Of a stretch of 64,000 bases of DNA, positions 18,244 through 28,262 are shown piece after piece. Both the position numbers and the translations under genes were made by a program. The notes under the pieces were generated by a model. It was not told the origin of the DNA, made no database searches, and worked only from the letters and a program-made list of their open reading frames with translations. Source of the DNA: Candidatus Thiothrix sulfatifontis (GTDB taxonomy: Bacteria > Pseudomonadota > Gammaproteobacteria > Thiotrichales > Thiotrichaceae); assembly GCA_022828425.1 (NCBI GenBank), contig CP094685.1, positions 1,116,001-1,180,000 on the forward strand, given 5' to 3'. Within the stretch, counting starts at the first letter, position 1, and each line of letters opens with the position of its first letter.

Positions 18244-18921
18244 ATGGATAGAAAAATCAAAGTGGCAGCAGCTACTTCCTTGCTGGCACTGACGGCTGCG
18301 GCGTGCGCCCCCAACCCGTATTACACAGGTACTGGTTATAATAACTACGCGACCAATACAACCACCAATCGTGGTGCGGTAAACCGTAACGCGGTGACGC
18401 ACACGCATTGTGGACGCACCCACTCCCACGCGCTACCGGCGGAAGGCTTGGCGCATCATCACGGTGACGGTTGTTTAGCAGGCACTGGCGGCGCAGCAAC
18501 GACCGCGACCAATTCGGCAAATTACAATTATGGTTACACAACCCCTGTGACCACGCCCATTCCTCAGCAACCGGCGATCAATTACGGCAGTTACAATACC
18601 GCTCCGACTACCACGCCTTATGTTGATTACAGCGCAAACAGTGGTAGCAGCAACAGTGGCAGCTACAACAGCGGTAGCTATTATGAATACACCGCGCCGA
18701 AAACACCGGCTACATCAACAACGTCGTCTAATACCAACAGTACCTATCGCACCACCACGCCGACAGCGACTAACAGCAGTGAATATGTTGTACAAAAGGG
18801 TGACACAGTGTTTCAGGTAATGCGCACCACGGGTGCTTATTGGAAGGACATTATTCGTCTGAATAATTTAGAAGCGCCCAATTATTCCATCACGCCAGGG
18901 CAGCGCTTGCGACTCAAATAA
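18244..18921 (+). CDS. LysM-domain lipoprotein at the nlpD position
   Basis: 225 residues. Lipoprotein signal ends TAAAC (Cys21). A His/Cys-rich stretch (about 58-80: HTHCGRTHSHALPAEGL, then HHHGDGC) looks like a metal-binding motif. A low-complexity Ser/Asn/Tyr/Thr linker fills 85-175, and a single LysM domain (YVVQKGDTVFQVMRTTG to PGQRLRLK) ends the protein. It lies downstream of surE-pcm, where NlpD sits in E. coli, but it lacks the LytM/M23 domain, so an amidase-activator role cannot be assumed. Likely outer-membrane anchored and peptidoglycan-binding. Confidence 0.85.
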   Translation: MDRKIKVAAATSLLALTAAACAPNPYYTGTGYNNYATNTTTNRGAVNRNAVTHTHCGRTHSHALPAEGLAHHHGDGCLAGTGGAATTATNSANYNYGYTTPVTTPIPQQPAINYGSYNTAPTTTPYVDYSANSGSSNSGSYNSGSYYEYTAPKTPATSTTSSNTNSTYRTTTPTATNSSEYVVQKGDTVFQVMRTTGAYWKDIIRLNNLEAPNYSITPGQRLRLK

Positions 18922-18934
18922 TCCAATTCATAAC

Positions 18935-18969
18935 AGCAAAAAGCCCGTGATCATCGCGGGCTTTTTGCT
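18935..18969. terminator. Bidirectional rho-independent terminator
   Basis: Thirteen-bp perfect stem AGCAAAAAGCCCG / CGGGCTTTTTGCT (18935-18947 with 18957-18969), loop of nine bases, T-run on both strands. It lies between the convergent LysM lipoprotein and TlpA-like genes and can serve both. Confidence 0.92.
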
Positions 18970-18996
18970 GCCTATCAGAGTGTCATCGTCTTCTGT

Positions 18997-19533
18997 TTAG
19001 CAGAAACCGTTGACGCAATCTTCGTCTTTAGCGATGGTGGATCCGCCATCTTTCTCAGCTTTCAGGTAGTTCTGTAGCATCGCAGAGGTGATCGCGCCCA
19101 TGTGGGTATCGACGATTTCACCTTTTGGATTGACAATGAATGTCGTTGGCACGCCATACACCAAGCCTAAAGCAAACATGGTGCTGTCTTGCGTGGGGAT
19201 GATGGGGTAAGCAATCTTTTTCTGTGCCATGAATTGCTTGAGTTCGTCATTTGAGGTCTCTCCCGCTTCCATGCCCAGAACAACCGCTTCGTCTTTGAAA
19301 CGTTTTGCCACGCTATTCAGCGCAGGAATTTCGGCAACGCATGGCCCACAAAATGTTGCCCAGTAATTTACAATCACCCACTTGCCTTTGTATTCGGAAA
19401 ATTGGTGAGCCTGACCGTCAACGTCAGTAAAACTGAAGTTTTGTACTTTTTGTACTTCAGTCCCGGATGCGCCTGCCGTGACAGCGATCAAAAAAAATGC
19501 GACAAAGGCAAATGCCTGCTTAATCAGTTTCAT
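18997..19533 (-). CDS. Periplasmic TlpA/ResA-type thioredoxin
   Basis: 178 residues. A signal peptide or anchor covers 1-23 (AFVAFFLIAVTAGASG), and a thioredoxin fold follows with WATFCGPCVAEIP (CGPC near residue 62) and the cis-Pro loop YGVPTTFIV. A C-terminal extension carries two more Cys (DEDCVNGFC). Such proteins keep periplasmic thiols reduced, for example for cytochrome c maturation. It lies immediately downstream of the secreted multi-domain array but 335 bases away, so operon membership is uncertain. Confidence 0.88.
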   Translation of the reverse strand: MKLIKQAFAFVAFFLIAVTAGASGTEVQKVQNFSFTDVDGQAHQFSEYKGKWVIVNYWATFCGPCVAEIPALNSVAKRFKDEAVVLGMEAGETSNDELKQFMAQKKIAYPIIPTQDSTMFALGLVYGVPTTFIVNPKGEIVDTHMGAITSAMLQNYLKAEKDGGSTIAKDEDCVNGFC

Positions 19534-19867
19534 GTTGAACCCTCAACTTAAATACTTAACACACTCTACGATAAGCCACTCATCAACTGTCAGTTTTGTG
19601 CTGTGATCCTAGGGTTAATCCTTATAATAGATGCCCCTGCACAAATTGCCTGTCGAATTTTCCTATCGGCTTTTATAGCTAGGCTAATGACCTTATCTGT
19701 CAAAATGCAGTTAAGTTGTTTCTAATTTATCAAAAAGAACATAAGGCTAAGCGGATATGTTTTTTCACGCAAGTGGTATTTGTACGACAAAGCCATGACT
19801 GCCACACTGATTTTTATCAATACGGCAGCCACAACTGCTGCTTAATACGCTGTTTTTATGGAATAAG
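19534..19867. other. AT-rich intergenic region without a supported gene
   Basis: Contains the upstream region of the TlpA-like gene and the downstream region of the IPTL-CTERM protein gene, both on the minus strand. A small GCAGC/GCTGC stem near 19823-19842 lacks a following T-run on the minus strand, so no terminator is called. A plus-strand frame from 19716 runs into the antisense of the next gene and has no ribosome site or family features. Confidence 0.5.
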
Positions 19868-22252
19868 TTACTTGATTAATTTGTTGTATCTGCGCATGGC
19901 AACGGCACCTAACAGGAACGTTAATAATAATTGCCCCCACTCTGTTAGGGTTGGAACCGAAACGGATTGCCGGGGCGGGATAGCGTCAGGCTTTTCCAAG
20001 TAGTCCGGCACGGTATTGTTATTCGCATCACCGCGCTCGTCTTTGGTGGGTATGCCGTCGCCGTCATCGTCTTTATCCAGCGCATCAATAATGCCGTCAA
20101 AGTCCATATCGCGTGGTTTGCCGCTGTCAGCGCCAACTTCTTGCTTGTCTTTGATGCCATCGGCGTCGCTGTCGGCGTTGTTGGGGTCGGTTTTCAGCAC
20201 GGCTTCTTCCGCGTCGGTCAGGCCGTCACCGTCACTGTCTGTGGGGGCGGTTGCGGTGGTACAGGTCGCTGGGCAGCCGTAGTTACCGGCGTAATGTTCG
20301 CCCGTGCTTGAATCCCAGCCGAGGTTGACTATGCTGTTGCCGGGGTTGGTGCCAACCGAGTTTTGCGGTGCTTCTGGCGGCTGATTGAAAGGATCGGTGG
20401 CGTTTTCCAGCAAAACAGCATCGCCTGCACATGCGCCTGCATTTGCAAAACTGAAGACTTCGATTTCTTGTCCGGCTCGCCATTGCATCGCTGTGGCATT
20501 GCTGATGGCCGGTGTGAATGACAAATAGTCGACATTTTTGTTTTCACTGGGTGCAAACACGCTGGAATTGTTGCTCCACATTAAACCACTGAACGCGGAT
20601 TTCAGATCAGTGACTTCAAACGTGCCTTCACCCACGTGCGGGACTTTCAGCGTTACCTGTGCGCTGGTTAGGGCATTGGGTGAAGGAATATTGCTGGTAT
20701 ACATGTAAACGCGGTAGCGCTTCGCTGCGTCGTCCCATGCCACGCGGTAGTAAGCGCGGTCAGCTTGCGGATTTGCCGGGGCAGTAGCGCATTCCGTGCC
20801 GGTGTTGGAAGAAGCTGTTACCGTGACAGTGACGGTACCCTTAGCGCTGTCTTGACCGTCAGAAACGGTGTAGGTGAAATTGTCCACGCCGTTAAAGCCT
20901 GCATTCGGCGTGTACATCGGTTCACCTGCTTGTAATACCACCGTGCCGTTGGCGCCGGGGGTAACGCCAGTGACGGTGAGTGTGTCGTCATCCGCATCGG
21001 TATCGTTAGCGAGCACTTCAACGATCACTGAACTGCTGGCGGTGGTTTCAGCCGTGTCATTCACGGCAACCGGGGCGGTATTGGTTGGCAAGGCTTTTAC
21101 CGTCAACGTAATGTCTGCTTCTGTGGTGTTGCCATCCGCATCCGTGATCCGGTAGCGCAGCGTGTCAGAACCTGTGTAACCCGCTGTTGGTGTGTAGATA
21201 ATCTTATTGTCTCTGACGGTAGCAGCGCCGTGGCTGGGTGCCGTAATAATTGCTACTGTAACCGTTGCTGCATTCGGAACCGAGTCGTTAGCTAATACAT
21301 CCAACAAGCTGCTGGTATTGGCGGTATCAATCGTGAACGCGTCGGTGCTGGCTTCCAACGGTGGCATAACCGCAGTGACCGTCACATTGACTGTTGCCGT
21401 GGTGGTGTCGGTGCCATCGGAAACGGTGTAGGTGAAGCTATCTGTGCCGCTAAAGCCTGCGTTCGGGGTGTATACCGGCTTGCCGCTTTGCAGCACGACT
21501 GAGCCATTTTTGCCCGGTGTGACGGTGCTAACGGTTAAAGTATCACCGTCCGCGTCGCTGTCATTGACGAGCACGTCAACCGTCACGGCATTGCCCGCCG
21601 TGGTGCTTGCTTGGTCAGCAACCGCAGTCGGAGCGGTATTGGTCGGAATGACCACATCGGCGCAGTTGGCGGCGCTGCCATAATTGCCAGAATAGTCGTT
21701 ATCGTCAGTGGTTCCCCACCCGGCATTGGCAAATTGGTTGCCGGGGTTGGTGCCAGCGGAATTGTCCGGCGCTTCCGGCGGTTGGTTAAACGGATCCGTG
21801 GCATTGTTCATCAGTGCCACACTGCCCAAGCACGGCCCGGTATTTTTAAAGCTGAATGCTTCTTGCTCTGCCCCGGCTTTAAAGGCGAACGCACGCACAT
21901 CAATCGGGGTAAAATTGAACGAGAGGTAATCCGTGGCGGTGTCTTCGGTTGGCGCAAAGACTTCCGAACTGAGTGACCAGCTCGTGCCTGCCTTGGTTTT
22001 AATGTCCGACACGGTGAATTTCTGATCGCCAGTGGCGTGCGGAACGCGCAATGTCACCTGCGCTGTCATGCTCAAATCTGGGGTAGGCGCGGTGGTAGGG
22101 CGCACAAATACGCGGTAGCGACTGTCCACGGAATCCCATGCAACGCGGTATTCGACACTGCCATCCACGCCTGCAAATGCCGTATGCGCAGCCGGTAGCA
22201 ATACCAGCAATGCTAACCCCCTTGAAACTGCTTGTCTGATCGATTTTTTCAT
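19868..22252 (-). CDS. Secreted multi-domain protein A-CL3-A-TSP3 with IPTL-CTERM
   Basis: 794 residues; fifth gene of the secreted array. Order: signal peptide (1-28); module A (about 32-195: YRVAWDSVDSRYRVF, LRVPHATG, TDYLSF, NPGNQFANAGWG); three Ig-like cadherin-like repeats (about 205-490; DTLTV, GSVVLQSGKPVYTPNAGFSG, DSFTYTVSDG); a second module A (about 500-655); a short Asp-rich thrombospondin type-3 stretch (about 662-755); and a C-terminal VPTLTEWGQ followed by a hydrophobic helix and MRR. That tail is the IPTL-CTERM sorting signal. Inferred to be surface or matrix anchored. Start ATG follows AAGAGAG and lies 48 bases after the preceding gene. Confidence 0.85.
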   Translation of the reverse strand: MKKSIRQAVSRGLALLVLLPAAHTAFAGVDGSVEYRVAWDSVDSRYRVFVRPTTAPTPDLSMTAQVTLRVPHATGDQKFTVSDIKTKAGTSWSLSSEVFAPTEDTATDYLSFNFTPIDVRAFAFKAGAEQEAFSFKNTGPCLGSVALMNNATDPFNQPPEAPDNSAGTNPGNQFANAGWGTTDDNDYSGNYGSAANCADVVIPTNTAPTAVADQASTTAGNAVTVDVLVNDSDADGDTLTVSTVTPGKNGSVVLQSGKPVYTPNAGFSGTDSFTYTVSDGTDTTTATVNVTVTAVMPPLEASTDAFTIDTANTSSLLDVLANDSVPNAATVTVAIITAPSHGAATVRDNKIIYTPTAGYTGSDTLRYRITDADGNTTEADITLTVKALPTNTAPVAVNDTAETTASSSVIVEVLANDTDADDDTLTVTGVTPGANGTVVLQAGEPMYTPNAGFNGVDNFTYTVSDGQDSAKGTVTVTVTASSNTGTECATAPANPQADRAYYRVAWDDAAKRYRVYMYTSNIPSPNALTSAQVTLKVPHVGEGTFEVTDLKSAFSGLMWSNNSSVFAPSENKNVDYLSFTPAISNATAMQWRAGQEIEVFSFANAGACAGDAVLLENATDPFNQPPEAPQNSVGTNPGNSIVNLGWDSSTGEHYAGNYGCPATCTTATAPTDSDGDGLTDAEEAVLKTDPNNADSDADGIKDKQEVGADSGKPRDMDFDGIIDALDKDDDGDGIPTKDERGDANNNTVPDYLEKPDAIPPRQSVSVPTLTEWGQLLLTFLLGAVAMRRYNKLIK

Positions 22253-22300
22253 GATTACCGACTCTCTTATTTTGTTTTTGGATTTTAAAGCTTGTTGGTA

Positions 22301-24205
22301 TCAGGGCAGTTGTTGCCTGATAATGTAATTTGCACTGGTGGTGCTGTTGACCGGATGCAGCAGGACATTCCCCAGCAGCAAATCAACGTCATTGGATGGC
22401 CCGGCAAAAATGGTCAGCCCATCCATATTGGCATCAGTAGCCTGATAACCGTTTAGTTTATAATTGGTGGTGAAAGCGCTGTTACCTGCCGCCATCAATA
22501 CACCGCTCAAGACGCTGCCCGAATCATTGGTCGGACCTTGCGCAATAATCCGCTCGTCATTACTGGTGTTGCCTGCCCACAATAAGGCTGTGCCTGCGAC
22601 GCTGACGCGTGCATGTTCGCCATAGGTGGCGGTGGTTCCACTACTGAAATCCACTGTTAGGGGTGTTTCACCAAAGTTAAGTGCGGTAGCGCTCATAATT
22701 CCCAAATGGTTGCGATGACGGACAGACAAATAGTAATTACCGGCTGGCAAGCCCGTTAGCTCGAACGTATTTCCCCCCGTTTGTGCATCTACAATATCAC
22801 CATCACGCTGAACCACACCTGTCACACGCGCTTTCACTAGGGTCGGGTCAGTTGCATCGCGCAATTCCAACAATACCCAATCCACCGGCGCATCATTGCC
22901 AGTGGTGCTAAGCACCGCATTCGCCAGCGTTGGGCTGCCGAGCATGGGAACATCCGACAGGGTATACGGCGTATTGCTGGGCAATTGGTTTTTGGTGCGT
23001 AGCGTATCGCGCATCAACTTTGTGCTGCGGTCAAAAGCGCCTTGCAGCAACACGCGTGCTTGAAGCTGTAAAACTGTTGGGGCAGTGCAGGTGGCTGGGC
23101 AGCCGTAATTACCTGCGTAATTATTGCTATCCGCAGCACCCCACCCTAAATTGGCAAATTGATTGCCGGGGTTGGTTCCCGTGGAATTGGGCAATACATT
23201 AAAAGGATCGTTGGCATTGTCCATCAGCGCGACTGCGCCCATGCAAGCCCCGCTGTTAGCAAAGCTGAACACTTCCAGTTCCTGACCGGCTTGCCATTGA
23301 AAAGCTTTCACGTCACTGGTATTCATGGTGAACGACAAGTAGTCAACGCCAGTGTTTTCTTTAGGAGCATTCACCCGCGAGCTTTCTGTCCAAGTAATGC
23401 CCTTGAGCGCGGACGTGATCGCGCTGGCTTTGAAGCTCTCGGCACCGCTGGCATGGGGCATTTTCAACGTCACTTGGCTGGTCAAGCTCATATTCGGTGT
23501 TGGGGTGCTGCCCGGATACATGTAAACGTGGTAACGCTGGTCAGTCTTGCTCCAATCAACGCGGTAATACACGTTATTGGCCAGCGGTGCAGCCGGTGTA
23601 CTCAGGCATTCAACCGCGCAACTGGCCGGGGTACCATAATTGCCGAGGTAATCATTATCGTCACTCGATCCCCACCCGGCATTCGCAAACTGATTGCTGG
23701 GGTTGGTGTTAATGGAATTTCTAGGATTGTTCGGCGGCTGGTTAAACGGGTCGGTGGCGTTATCCAATAACGCGACTGCACCGATACACGGGTCTGCATT
23801 TTTAAAGCTGAAGACTTCTTGCTCTTCACCGGCTTTGAAAGCAAAGGCTTTTACATCCAACGGCACGAAGGCAAACGAAAGGTAATCCACACTAGGGTCT
23901 TCCGGGGGTGCAATGACCTGCGACCCCAGTGACCAAGAGGTGCCGGATTTGGATTGAATATCTGTCACGCTGAACTGGTGTTCACCAGCCCCGTGAGGAA
24001 CCCGCAGCGTGATTTGCCCGGTCAGACTTAAGTCAGGCGAGGGCGTGCTGCTAGGGCGTAAATAGACACGGTAACGCTCATGGGTCGCATCCCATGCCAC
24101 CCGATACGCTACGCCGCCGTCGCTGGCTAAGGCAACCGCACTGAGTTGCAGCAGTAACAGAAAGGTAAGGCAATGGAGAACGGTCTGGCGCAGGTTTATA
24201 AGCAT
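22301..24205 (-). CDS. Secreted protein with two A modules and C-terminal R module
   Basis: 634 residues from ATG 24205, which gives the signal peptide MLINLRQTVLHCLTFLLLL; ATG 24223 and 24274 are alternatives, and 24274 would overlap the upstream stop. Module A copies lie at about 28-190 and 200-365 (FSFKNADPCIGAVAL, FSFANSGACMGAVAL, and a closing NYG-x-P-A-x-C). Module R (about 385-634) has [48 protein letters not shown] and two D/N-rich segments, ending YIIRQQLP. Fourth gene of the array. Function not known; a cell-surface or extracellular matrix component is inferred. Confidence 0.83.
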   Translation of the reverse strand: MLINLRQTVLHCLTFLLLLQLSAVALASDGGVAYRVAWDATHERYRVYLRPSSTPSPDLSLTGQITLRVPHGAGEHQFSVTDIQSKSGTSWSLGSQVIAPPEDPSVDYLSFAFVPLDVKAFAFKAGEEQEVFSFKNADPCIGAVALLDNATDPFNQPPNNPRNSINTNPSNQFANAGWGSSDDNDYLGNYGTPASCAVECLSTPAAPLANNVYYRVDWSKTDQRYHVYMYPGSTPTPNMSLTSQVTLKMPHASGAESFKASAITSALKGITWTESSRVNAPKENTGVDYLSFTMNTSDVKAFQWQAGQELEVFSFANSGACMGAVALMDNANDPFNVLPNSTGTNPGNQFANLGWGAADSNNYAGNYGCPATCTAPTVLQLQARVLLQGAFDRSTKLMRDTLRTKNQLPSNTPYTLSDVPMLGSPTLANAVLSTTGNDAPVDWVLLELRDATDPTLVKARVTGVVQRDGDIVDAQTGGNTFELTGLPAGNYYLSVRHRNHLGIMSATALNFGETPLTVDFSSGTTATYGEHARVSVAGTALLWAGNTSNDERIIAQGPTNDSGSVLSGVLMAAGNSAFTTNYKLNGYQATDANMDGLTIFAGPSNDVDLLLGNVLLHPVNSTTSANYIIRQQLP

Positions 24206-24241
24206 TACTGGGTTCTTTATCATTGTTATGGTGTAGCCCAA

Positions 24242-24258
24242 GGGCGGGAAACCCGCCC
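24242..24258. other. Intercistronic GC hairpin
   Basis: GGGCGGG-AAA-CCCGCCC, seven-bp stem with three-base loop, just after the stop of the TSP3 protein gene. There is no T-run on the minus strand, so it is more likely an mRNA processing or stability element within the operon than a terminator. Confidence 0.45.
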
Positions 24259-24273
24259 CCAGACCGTTGATCA

Positions 24274-27200
24274 TCAAGGCAATTGCTGATTGATGATGTA
24301 GTTGGCACTGAAAGTGCTGTTACCCGGATGCAACAAGACGTTACCCAGCAGCATGTTCACATCGTTAGATGGACCTGCGAAGATAGTTGTACCGTCCATA
24401 TTGATGTCCGTGGCTTGATAACCCGCCAGACGGAAGTTGGTACTCACCGACAAGTTTTCTTTTGCCAGCAAAACATCGCCCAAGATCACGCCGGTGTCGT
24501 TGGAAGGGCCGTTGGCAATCGCGCGAACATCCGTATTCGCATTACCTGCCCACAACAGTGACACGGTGCCACCACTGGCTAGAATCCGGGATTCTTTCCC
24601 GTAGACCGTGGTGCTAGGTTTGGTAAAGTCAATGCTGGGCACGGAACCGGCGGCAATCGTTACCGGCGCAGCGGTCATGACCCCCAAATGGTTACGATGA
24701 CGCACCGAAACGTGATAAGTGCCCGGTACCAAACCCGTCAACATCAGCGAAGTGCTGCCGGTTGCTGCATCCACAATGTCGCCATCGCGTTGTATCAAGC
24801 CCGCTACCCGTGCTTTGATCGTGGTTGGCGTGGTGGCATCGCGCACTTCTACCAATATCCAGTCAACCGGCGCATTGTTACCCGTGACAGCAAACTGTGC
24901 CGCCGCTGCCAATTCTTTACCCGCGTACTTGATGGTGCCGATATTGTAAGGCTGGCTCAATGGCAGTAGCGTCTTGGTGCGCAAGTCGTCTTGCATCAAT
25001 TTGCTGGTGCTGTTGTAAGCGCCTTGTAACATGGCTTTGACTTGGATTTTGACCGCATCGACGGTGGTATCCAAGTAGTCAGGAATGCCGTCCACGTCAC
25101 CGTCGGTGGCATCCAGCGGGCTGCCGTCTTGGTTGGTGTCCGGTTTTTCATCCTTGGTCAAAACGCCATCGCCGTCGTCGTCGGTATCCAGATAGTCGGG
25201 TTTGCCGTCTTTGTCGGTGTCGTCATCCAGCGGCGTGCCACTGTTGTAATTTTCGTTCTTGGTCATGATGCCATCGTTGTCATCATCGGCATCCACGGCG
25301 TTCGGCTTGCCGTCAGCATCGCTATCCACCGGCTTGGCGGGGTCTGCACCGACTTCGGTTTTGTCGTCAATGCCGTCACCGTCGCTGTCTTTATTCAGTG
25401 GGTTGGTGCCTGCTTTGACTTCTTCACCGTCTTTGAGGCCATCGCCGTCACTGTCCGGGTTTTTCGGATCGGTACCCAGTTTGGCTTCATCCTCGTTGGT
25501 TACGCCATCACCATCCGGGTCACCTTTCGGGCCGTTGGTTTCATCAATGTCGAGGTAATCTGGCTTGCCGTCACCGTCGGTATCCACCGCGTCCACAGGG
25601 CTGCCGTCGCCGTTGGGGTCATTTTTCTCGTTTTGAGAAACTTTGCCGTCACCGTCGTCGTCACTGTCCAAATAGTCGGGTTTGGTGTCTTTGTCGGTGT
25701 CGTCATCGGTAGGCGTGCCGCCGTTGTAGTTTTCGTTTTTGGTAAAAATGCCGTCATTGTCATCGTCGGTATCCAGCGCGTTGGGCTTGCTGTCACCGTC
25801 GGTGTCGATGGGTTTGGTAGGATCCGCGCCGACTTCGGTTTTGTCGTCAACACCATCACCGTCACTGTCTTTGTTCAGTGGGTCAGTACCGGCTTTGATT
25901 TCATCACCGTCTTTGAGGCCGTCACCGTCGGTATCCGGTTTCAGCGGATCAGTGCCTTTGGTGACTTCTTCGCCGTCTTTGAGGCCATCGCCGTCAGTGT
26001 CCGGGTTTTTCGGGTCAGTACCTTTGGTAACTTCCTCGCCGTCTTTGATGCCATCGCCGTCAGTGTCTGGGTTTTTCGGATCGGTGCCTTTGGTGACTTC
26101 TTCGCCGTCTTTGAGGCTGTCGCCGTCAGTGTCCGGGTTTTTTGGATCAGTGCCGAGTTTGGTTTCGTCTGCGTTGGTTACGCCGTCACCGTCCGGGTCA
26201 CCTTTAGGGCCGTCGGTGTCGTCTTTGTCCAAATAATCGGGCTTGCTATCACCATCGCTGTCTTTGGCATCGTCTGGGGAGCCGTTTTTGTTCGGGTCGT
26301 TGTTTTCGTCTTTGGACAGTTTGCCATCGCCGTCATCGTCAGTATCCAGATAGTCTGGGATTTTATCACCGTCGCTGTCGTCATCCGCTGGGGTGCCGCC
26401 GTTGTAGTTTTCGTTTTTGGTCAAAACGCCGTCGTTGTCATCGTCGGTGTCTTTGGCATCGGGCGTGCCGTCTTTGTCGCTATCGACAGGAATCGCCGGG
26501 TCTGCGCCAACTTCAACTTTGTCGTTGATACCATCGCCGTCCGTATCCGGGTTGGTGGGGTCAGTACCGGCTTTGGTTTCGTCGGCGTTGCTCAGGCCAT
26601 CACCGTCGGTGTCACCTTTGGGGCCGTCTTTGTCGTTGGCATCCAAGTAGTCGGGAATTTTATCGCCATCAACGTCAGTTGCATCCGTGGGGGATTCGTT
26701 TTTATCCGGGTCATTGCCTTCTGTCGCGGAAGGTTTGCCGTCGCCGTCGTCATCGGTATCCAAATAGTTGGGTACGCCGTCTTTGTCGGTGTCGGTTATG
26801 GCGGTGGATGGATTGGTGTCACCATCGGTGTTGGCATCTTCTGCGGTAGTAGGCAGGCCATCCCCATCATCATCCCGGTCTTGGAAATCGGGAATTTTAT
26901 CGCCATCCAAATCCGGCAGGGTAGCCGCTTTGCCGCCATTGTCGGGGTCAAACGCATCGTCCAAACCGTCTTTGTCGGTATCTTTACCAGCGGGTACAAC
27001 ATCGGCTTTGCCATCGTGGTTAGCGTCATGGCCTTCGATAGCGTCGATTACGCCGTCGTTATCGCTGTCGGAATCCAAGCTATCGGGCGTGCCGTCTTTG
27101 TCGGTATCGGTGACGCCAGCGCCTTCAGCGGTATCCAAAATGCCGTCCTTGTCGTCGTCGAGATCGTCCGCGTCTTTAATCCCATCTTTGTCAGTGTCAG

Positions 27201-28200
27201 GACGGCTATCTTCGTTATCCAAGTAGTCTGGAATCTTGTCACCGTCGGTGTCTTTGGCATCGGTTGGCGAGCCGTCGGTGTTGATGTCATTATTTTCTTG
27301 TTTGGAAAGAATGCCGTCATTGTCGTCATCCACGTCCAGATAGTCGGGGATTTTGTCGCCGTCGCTATCATCATCCGCCGGGGTGCCGCCGTTGTAATTT
27401 TCATTTTTGGTGAATACGCCGTCGCCATCGTCATCAGGATCCATGGCATTGATAAGCTTGTCGCCATCGGTGTCAGTGGTTGCACCGCCGGGTGCTTCTA
27501 CGCCGTCAGGAATGCCGTCAGCGTCAGAATCGGGATTCAGTGGGTTAGTGCCGATGGCTTTTTCCACACCGTCTTTCAGGCCGTCTTTGTCACTGTCTAA
27601 GCTGTCGCTACAATCCGCTGCCGTGCCGTAATTGCTCAGATAGTTATTTTCATCGGAACCGCCCCAACCCAAGTTGGTGAATTGGTTGCCGGGGTTAGTG
27701 CCTTCGGAGTTGTTGCCGCCGTTCAATAGCGGTTTATTGAAAGGGTCGTTTTGGTTGTCGATCAAGGCAACCGGCCCCAAACACGCGCCCGCGTTCCTGA
27801 AGTTGAAGACTTCTTTTTCTTCGCCCGCTTTCCATTGGAAAGCATCCGATTTGATCATATTCAAGCTGAACGACAAATAGTCGACGGCGGCATCTTCAAC
27901 CGGCGCATCGACGCGCGAGTCATTTGACCAAATGGTATTGGTGACAGTGATGGCAGGGTCATCAACTGTGAATGCGCTGGCTCCCGTCGCGTGGGGAACG
28001 CGAATGGTGAATTGCCCCGTCATGCTCATGTCTTTGGGCGACGGTGTCGCGTTGGGTTTCATGAAAACATGGTAACGGTCATCTTTGGTATCCCAACGGA
28101 TACTGTATTCCAAGGTTTGCGCTGCCCACGCACTGTTACCCGCGAGTAACAGGACGGAGGCGCTCAACCCAAGGTATTTGCGAAGTGCTGTGGAATGCAT
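24274..28200 (-). CDS. Secreted protein: module A, long thrombospondin type-3 array, module R
   Basis: 1308 residues; third gene of the array. Signal peptide 1-26; module A about 30-190 ([27 protein letters not shown]). The region 195-1055 is almost entirely Asp-rich type-3 repeats ([30 protein letters not shown]), expected to bind many Ca2+ ions and form a stiff rod. Module R spans about 1060-1308 ([48 protein letters not shown]), ending YIINQQLP. The longest antisense frames here are by-products of the GAT/GAC-rich repeats. Likely extracellular. Confidence 0.87.
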   Translation of the reverse strand: MHSTALRKYLGLSASVLLLAGNSAWAAQTLEYSIRWDTKDDRYHVFMKPNATPSPKDMSMTGQFTIRVPHATGASAFTVDDPAITVTNTIWSNDSRVDAPVEDAAVDYLSFSLNMIKSDAFQWKAGEEKEVFNFRNAGACLGPVALIDNQNDPFNKPLLNGGNNSEGTNPGNQFTNLGWGGSDENNYLSNYGTAADCSDSLDSDKDGLKDGVEKAIGTNPLNPDSDADGIPDGVEAPGGATTDTDGDKLINAMDPDDDGDGVFTKNENYNGGTPADDDSDGDKIPDYLDVDDDNDGILSKQENNDINTDGSPTDAKDTDGDKIPDYLDNEDSRPDTDKDGIKDADDLDDDKDGILDTAEGAGVTDTDKDGTPDSLDSDSDNDGVIDAIEGHDANHDGKADVVPAGKDTDKDGLDDAFDPDNGGKAATLPDLDGDKIPDFQDRDDDGDGLPTTAEDANTDGDTNPSTAITDTDKDGVPNYLDTDDDGDGKPSATEGNDPDKNESPTDATDVDGDKIPDYLDANDKDGPKGDTDGDGLSNADETKAGTDPTNPDTDGDGINDKVEVGADPAIPVDSDKDGTPDAKDTDDDNDGVLTKNENYNGGTPADDDSDGDKIPDYLDTDDDGDGKLSKDENNDPNKNGSPDDAKDSDGDSKPDYLDKDDTDGPKGDPDGDGVTNADETKLGTDPKNPDTDGDSLKDGEEVTKGTDPKNPDTDGDGIKDGEEVTKGTDPKNPDTDGDGLKDGEEVTKGTDPLKPDTDGDGLKDGDEIKAGTDPLNKDSDGDGVDDKTEVGADPTKPIDTDGDSKPNALDTDDDNDGIFTKNENYNGGTPTDDDTDKDTKPDYLDSDDDGDGKVSQNEKNDPNGDGSPVDAVDTDGDGKPDYLDIDETNGPKGDPDGDGVTNEDEAKLGTDPKNPDSDGDGLKDGEEVKAGTNPLNKDSDGDGIDDKTEVGADPAKPVDSDADGKPNAVDADDDNDGIMTKNENYNSGTPLDDDTDKDGKPDYLDTDDDGDGVLTKDEKPDTNQDGSPLDATDGDVDGIPDYLDTTVDAVKIQVKAMLQGAYNSTSKLMQDDLRTKTLLPLSQPYNIGTIKYAGKELAAAAQFAVTGNNAPVDWILVEVRDATTPTTIKARVAGLIQRDGDIVDAATGSTSLMLTGLVPGTYHVSVRHRNHLGVMTAAPVTIAAGSVPSIDFTKPSTTVYGKESRILASGGTVSLLWAGNANTDVRAIANGPSNDTGVILGDVLLAKENLSVSTNFRLAGYQATDINMDGTTIFAGPSNDVNMLLGNVLLHPGNSTFSANYIINQQLP
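25883..26150 (-). repeat. 66-bp tandem repeats in the TSP3 array
   Basis: About four successive 66-bp units encode a 22-residue motif of the form [26 protein letters not shown] sequence. Unit junctions fall near 25883, 25949, 26015, 26081 and 26147. Units differ at only a few bases, so copy number could change by slippage or recombination. Confidence 0.8.
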
Positions 28201-28262
28201 AAGTGGACTCTCTCGCTAATTTTTATAATGCTTAATCGAGTATTGCGTAAAACAAAGCCGTA

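Noticed and set aside
18244..18921. Calling the LysM lipoprotein NlpD
   Set aside because: Gene position fits, but the C-terminal LytM/M23 domain that defines NlpD is missing.
19716..20003. Plus-strand frame of 95 codons in the gap before the IPTL-CTERM gene
   Set aside because: More than half is antisense to the end of that gene. No ribosome site or recognisable feature.
24242..24258. Terminator between the third and fourth genes of the secreted array
   Set aside because: The GC stem is strong, but no T-run follows on the transcribed strand and the next gene starts within about 70 bases.
25042..27600. 852-codon plus-strand open frame opposite the TSP3 protein gene
   Set aside because: It is the mirror of GAT/GAC-Gly-rich repeats, giving a repetitive Val/Ile/Phe/Gly pattern. 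It has no credible start, ribosome site or family motif.
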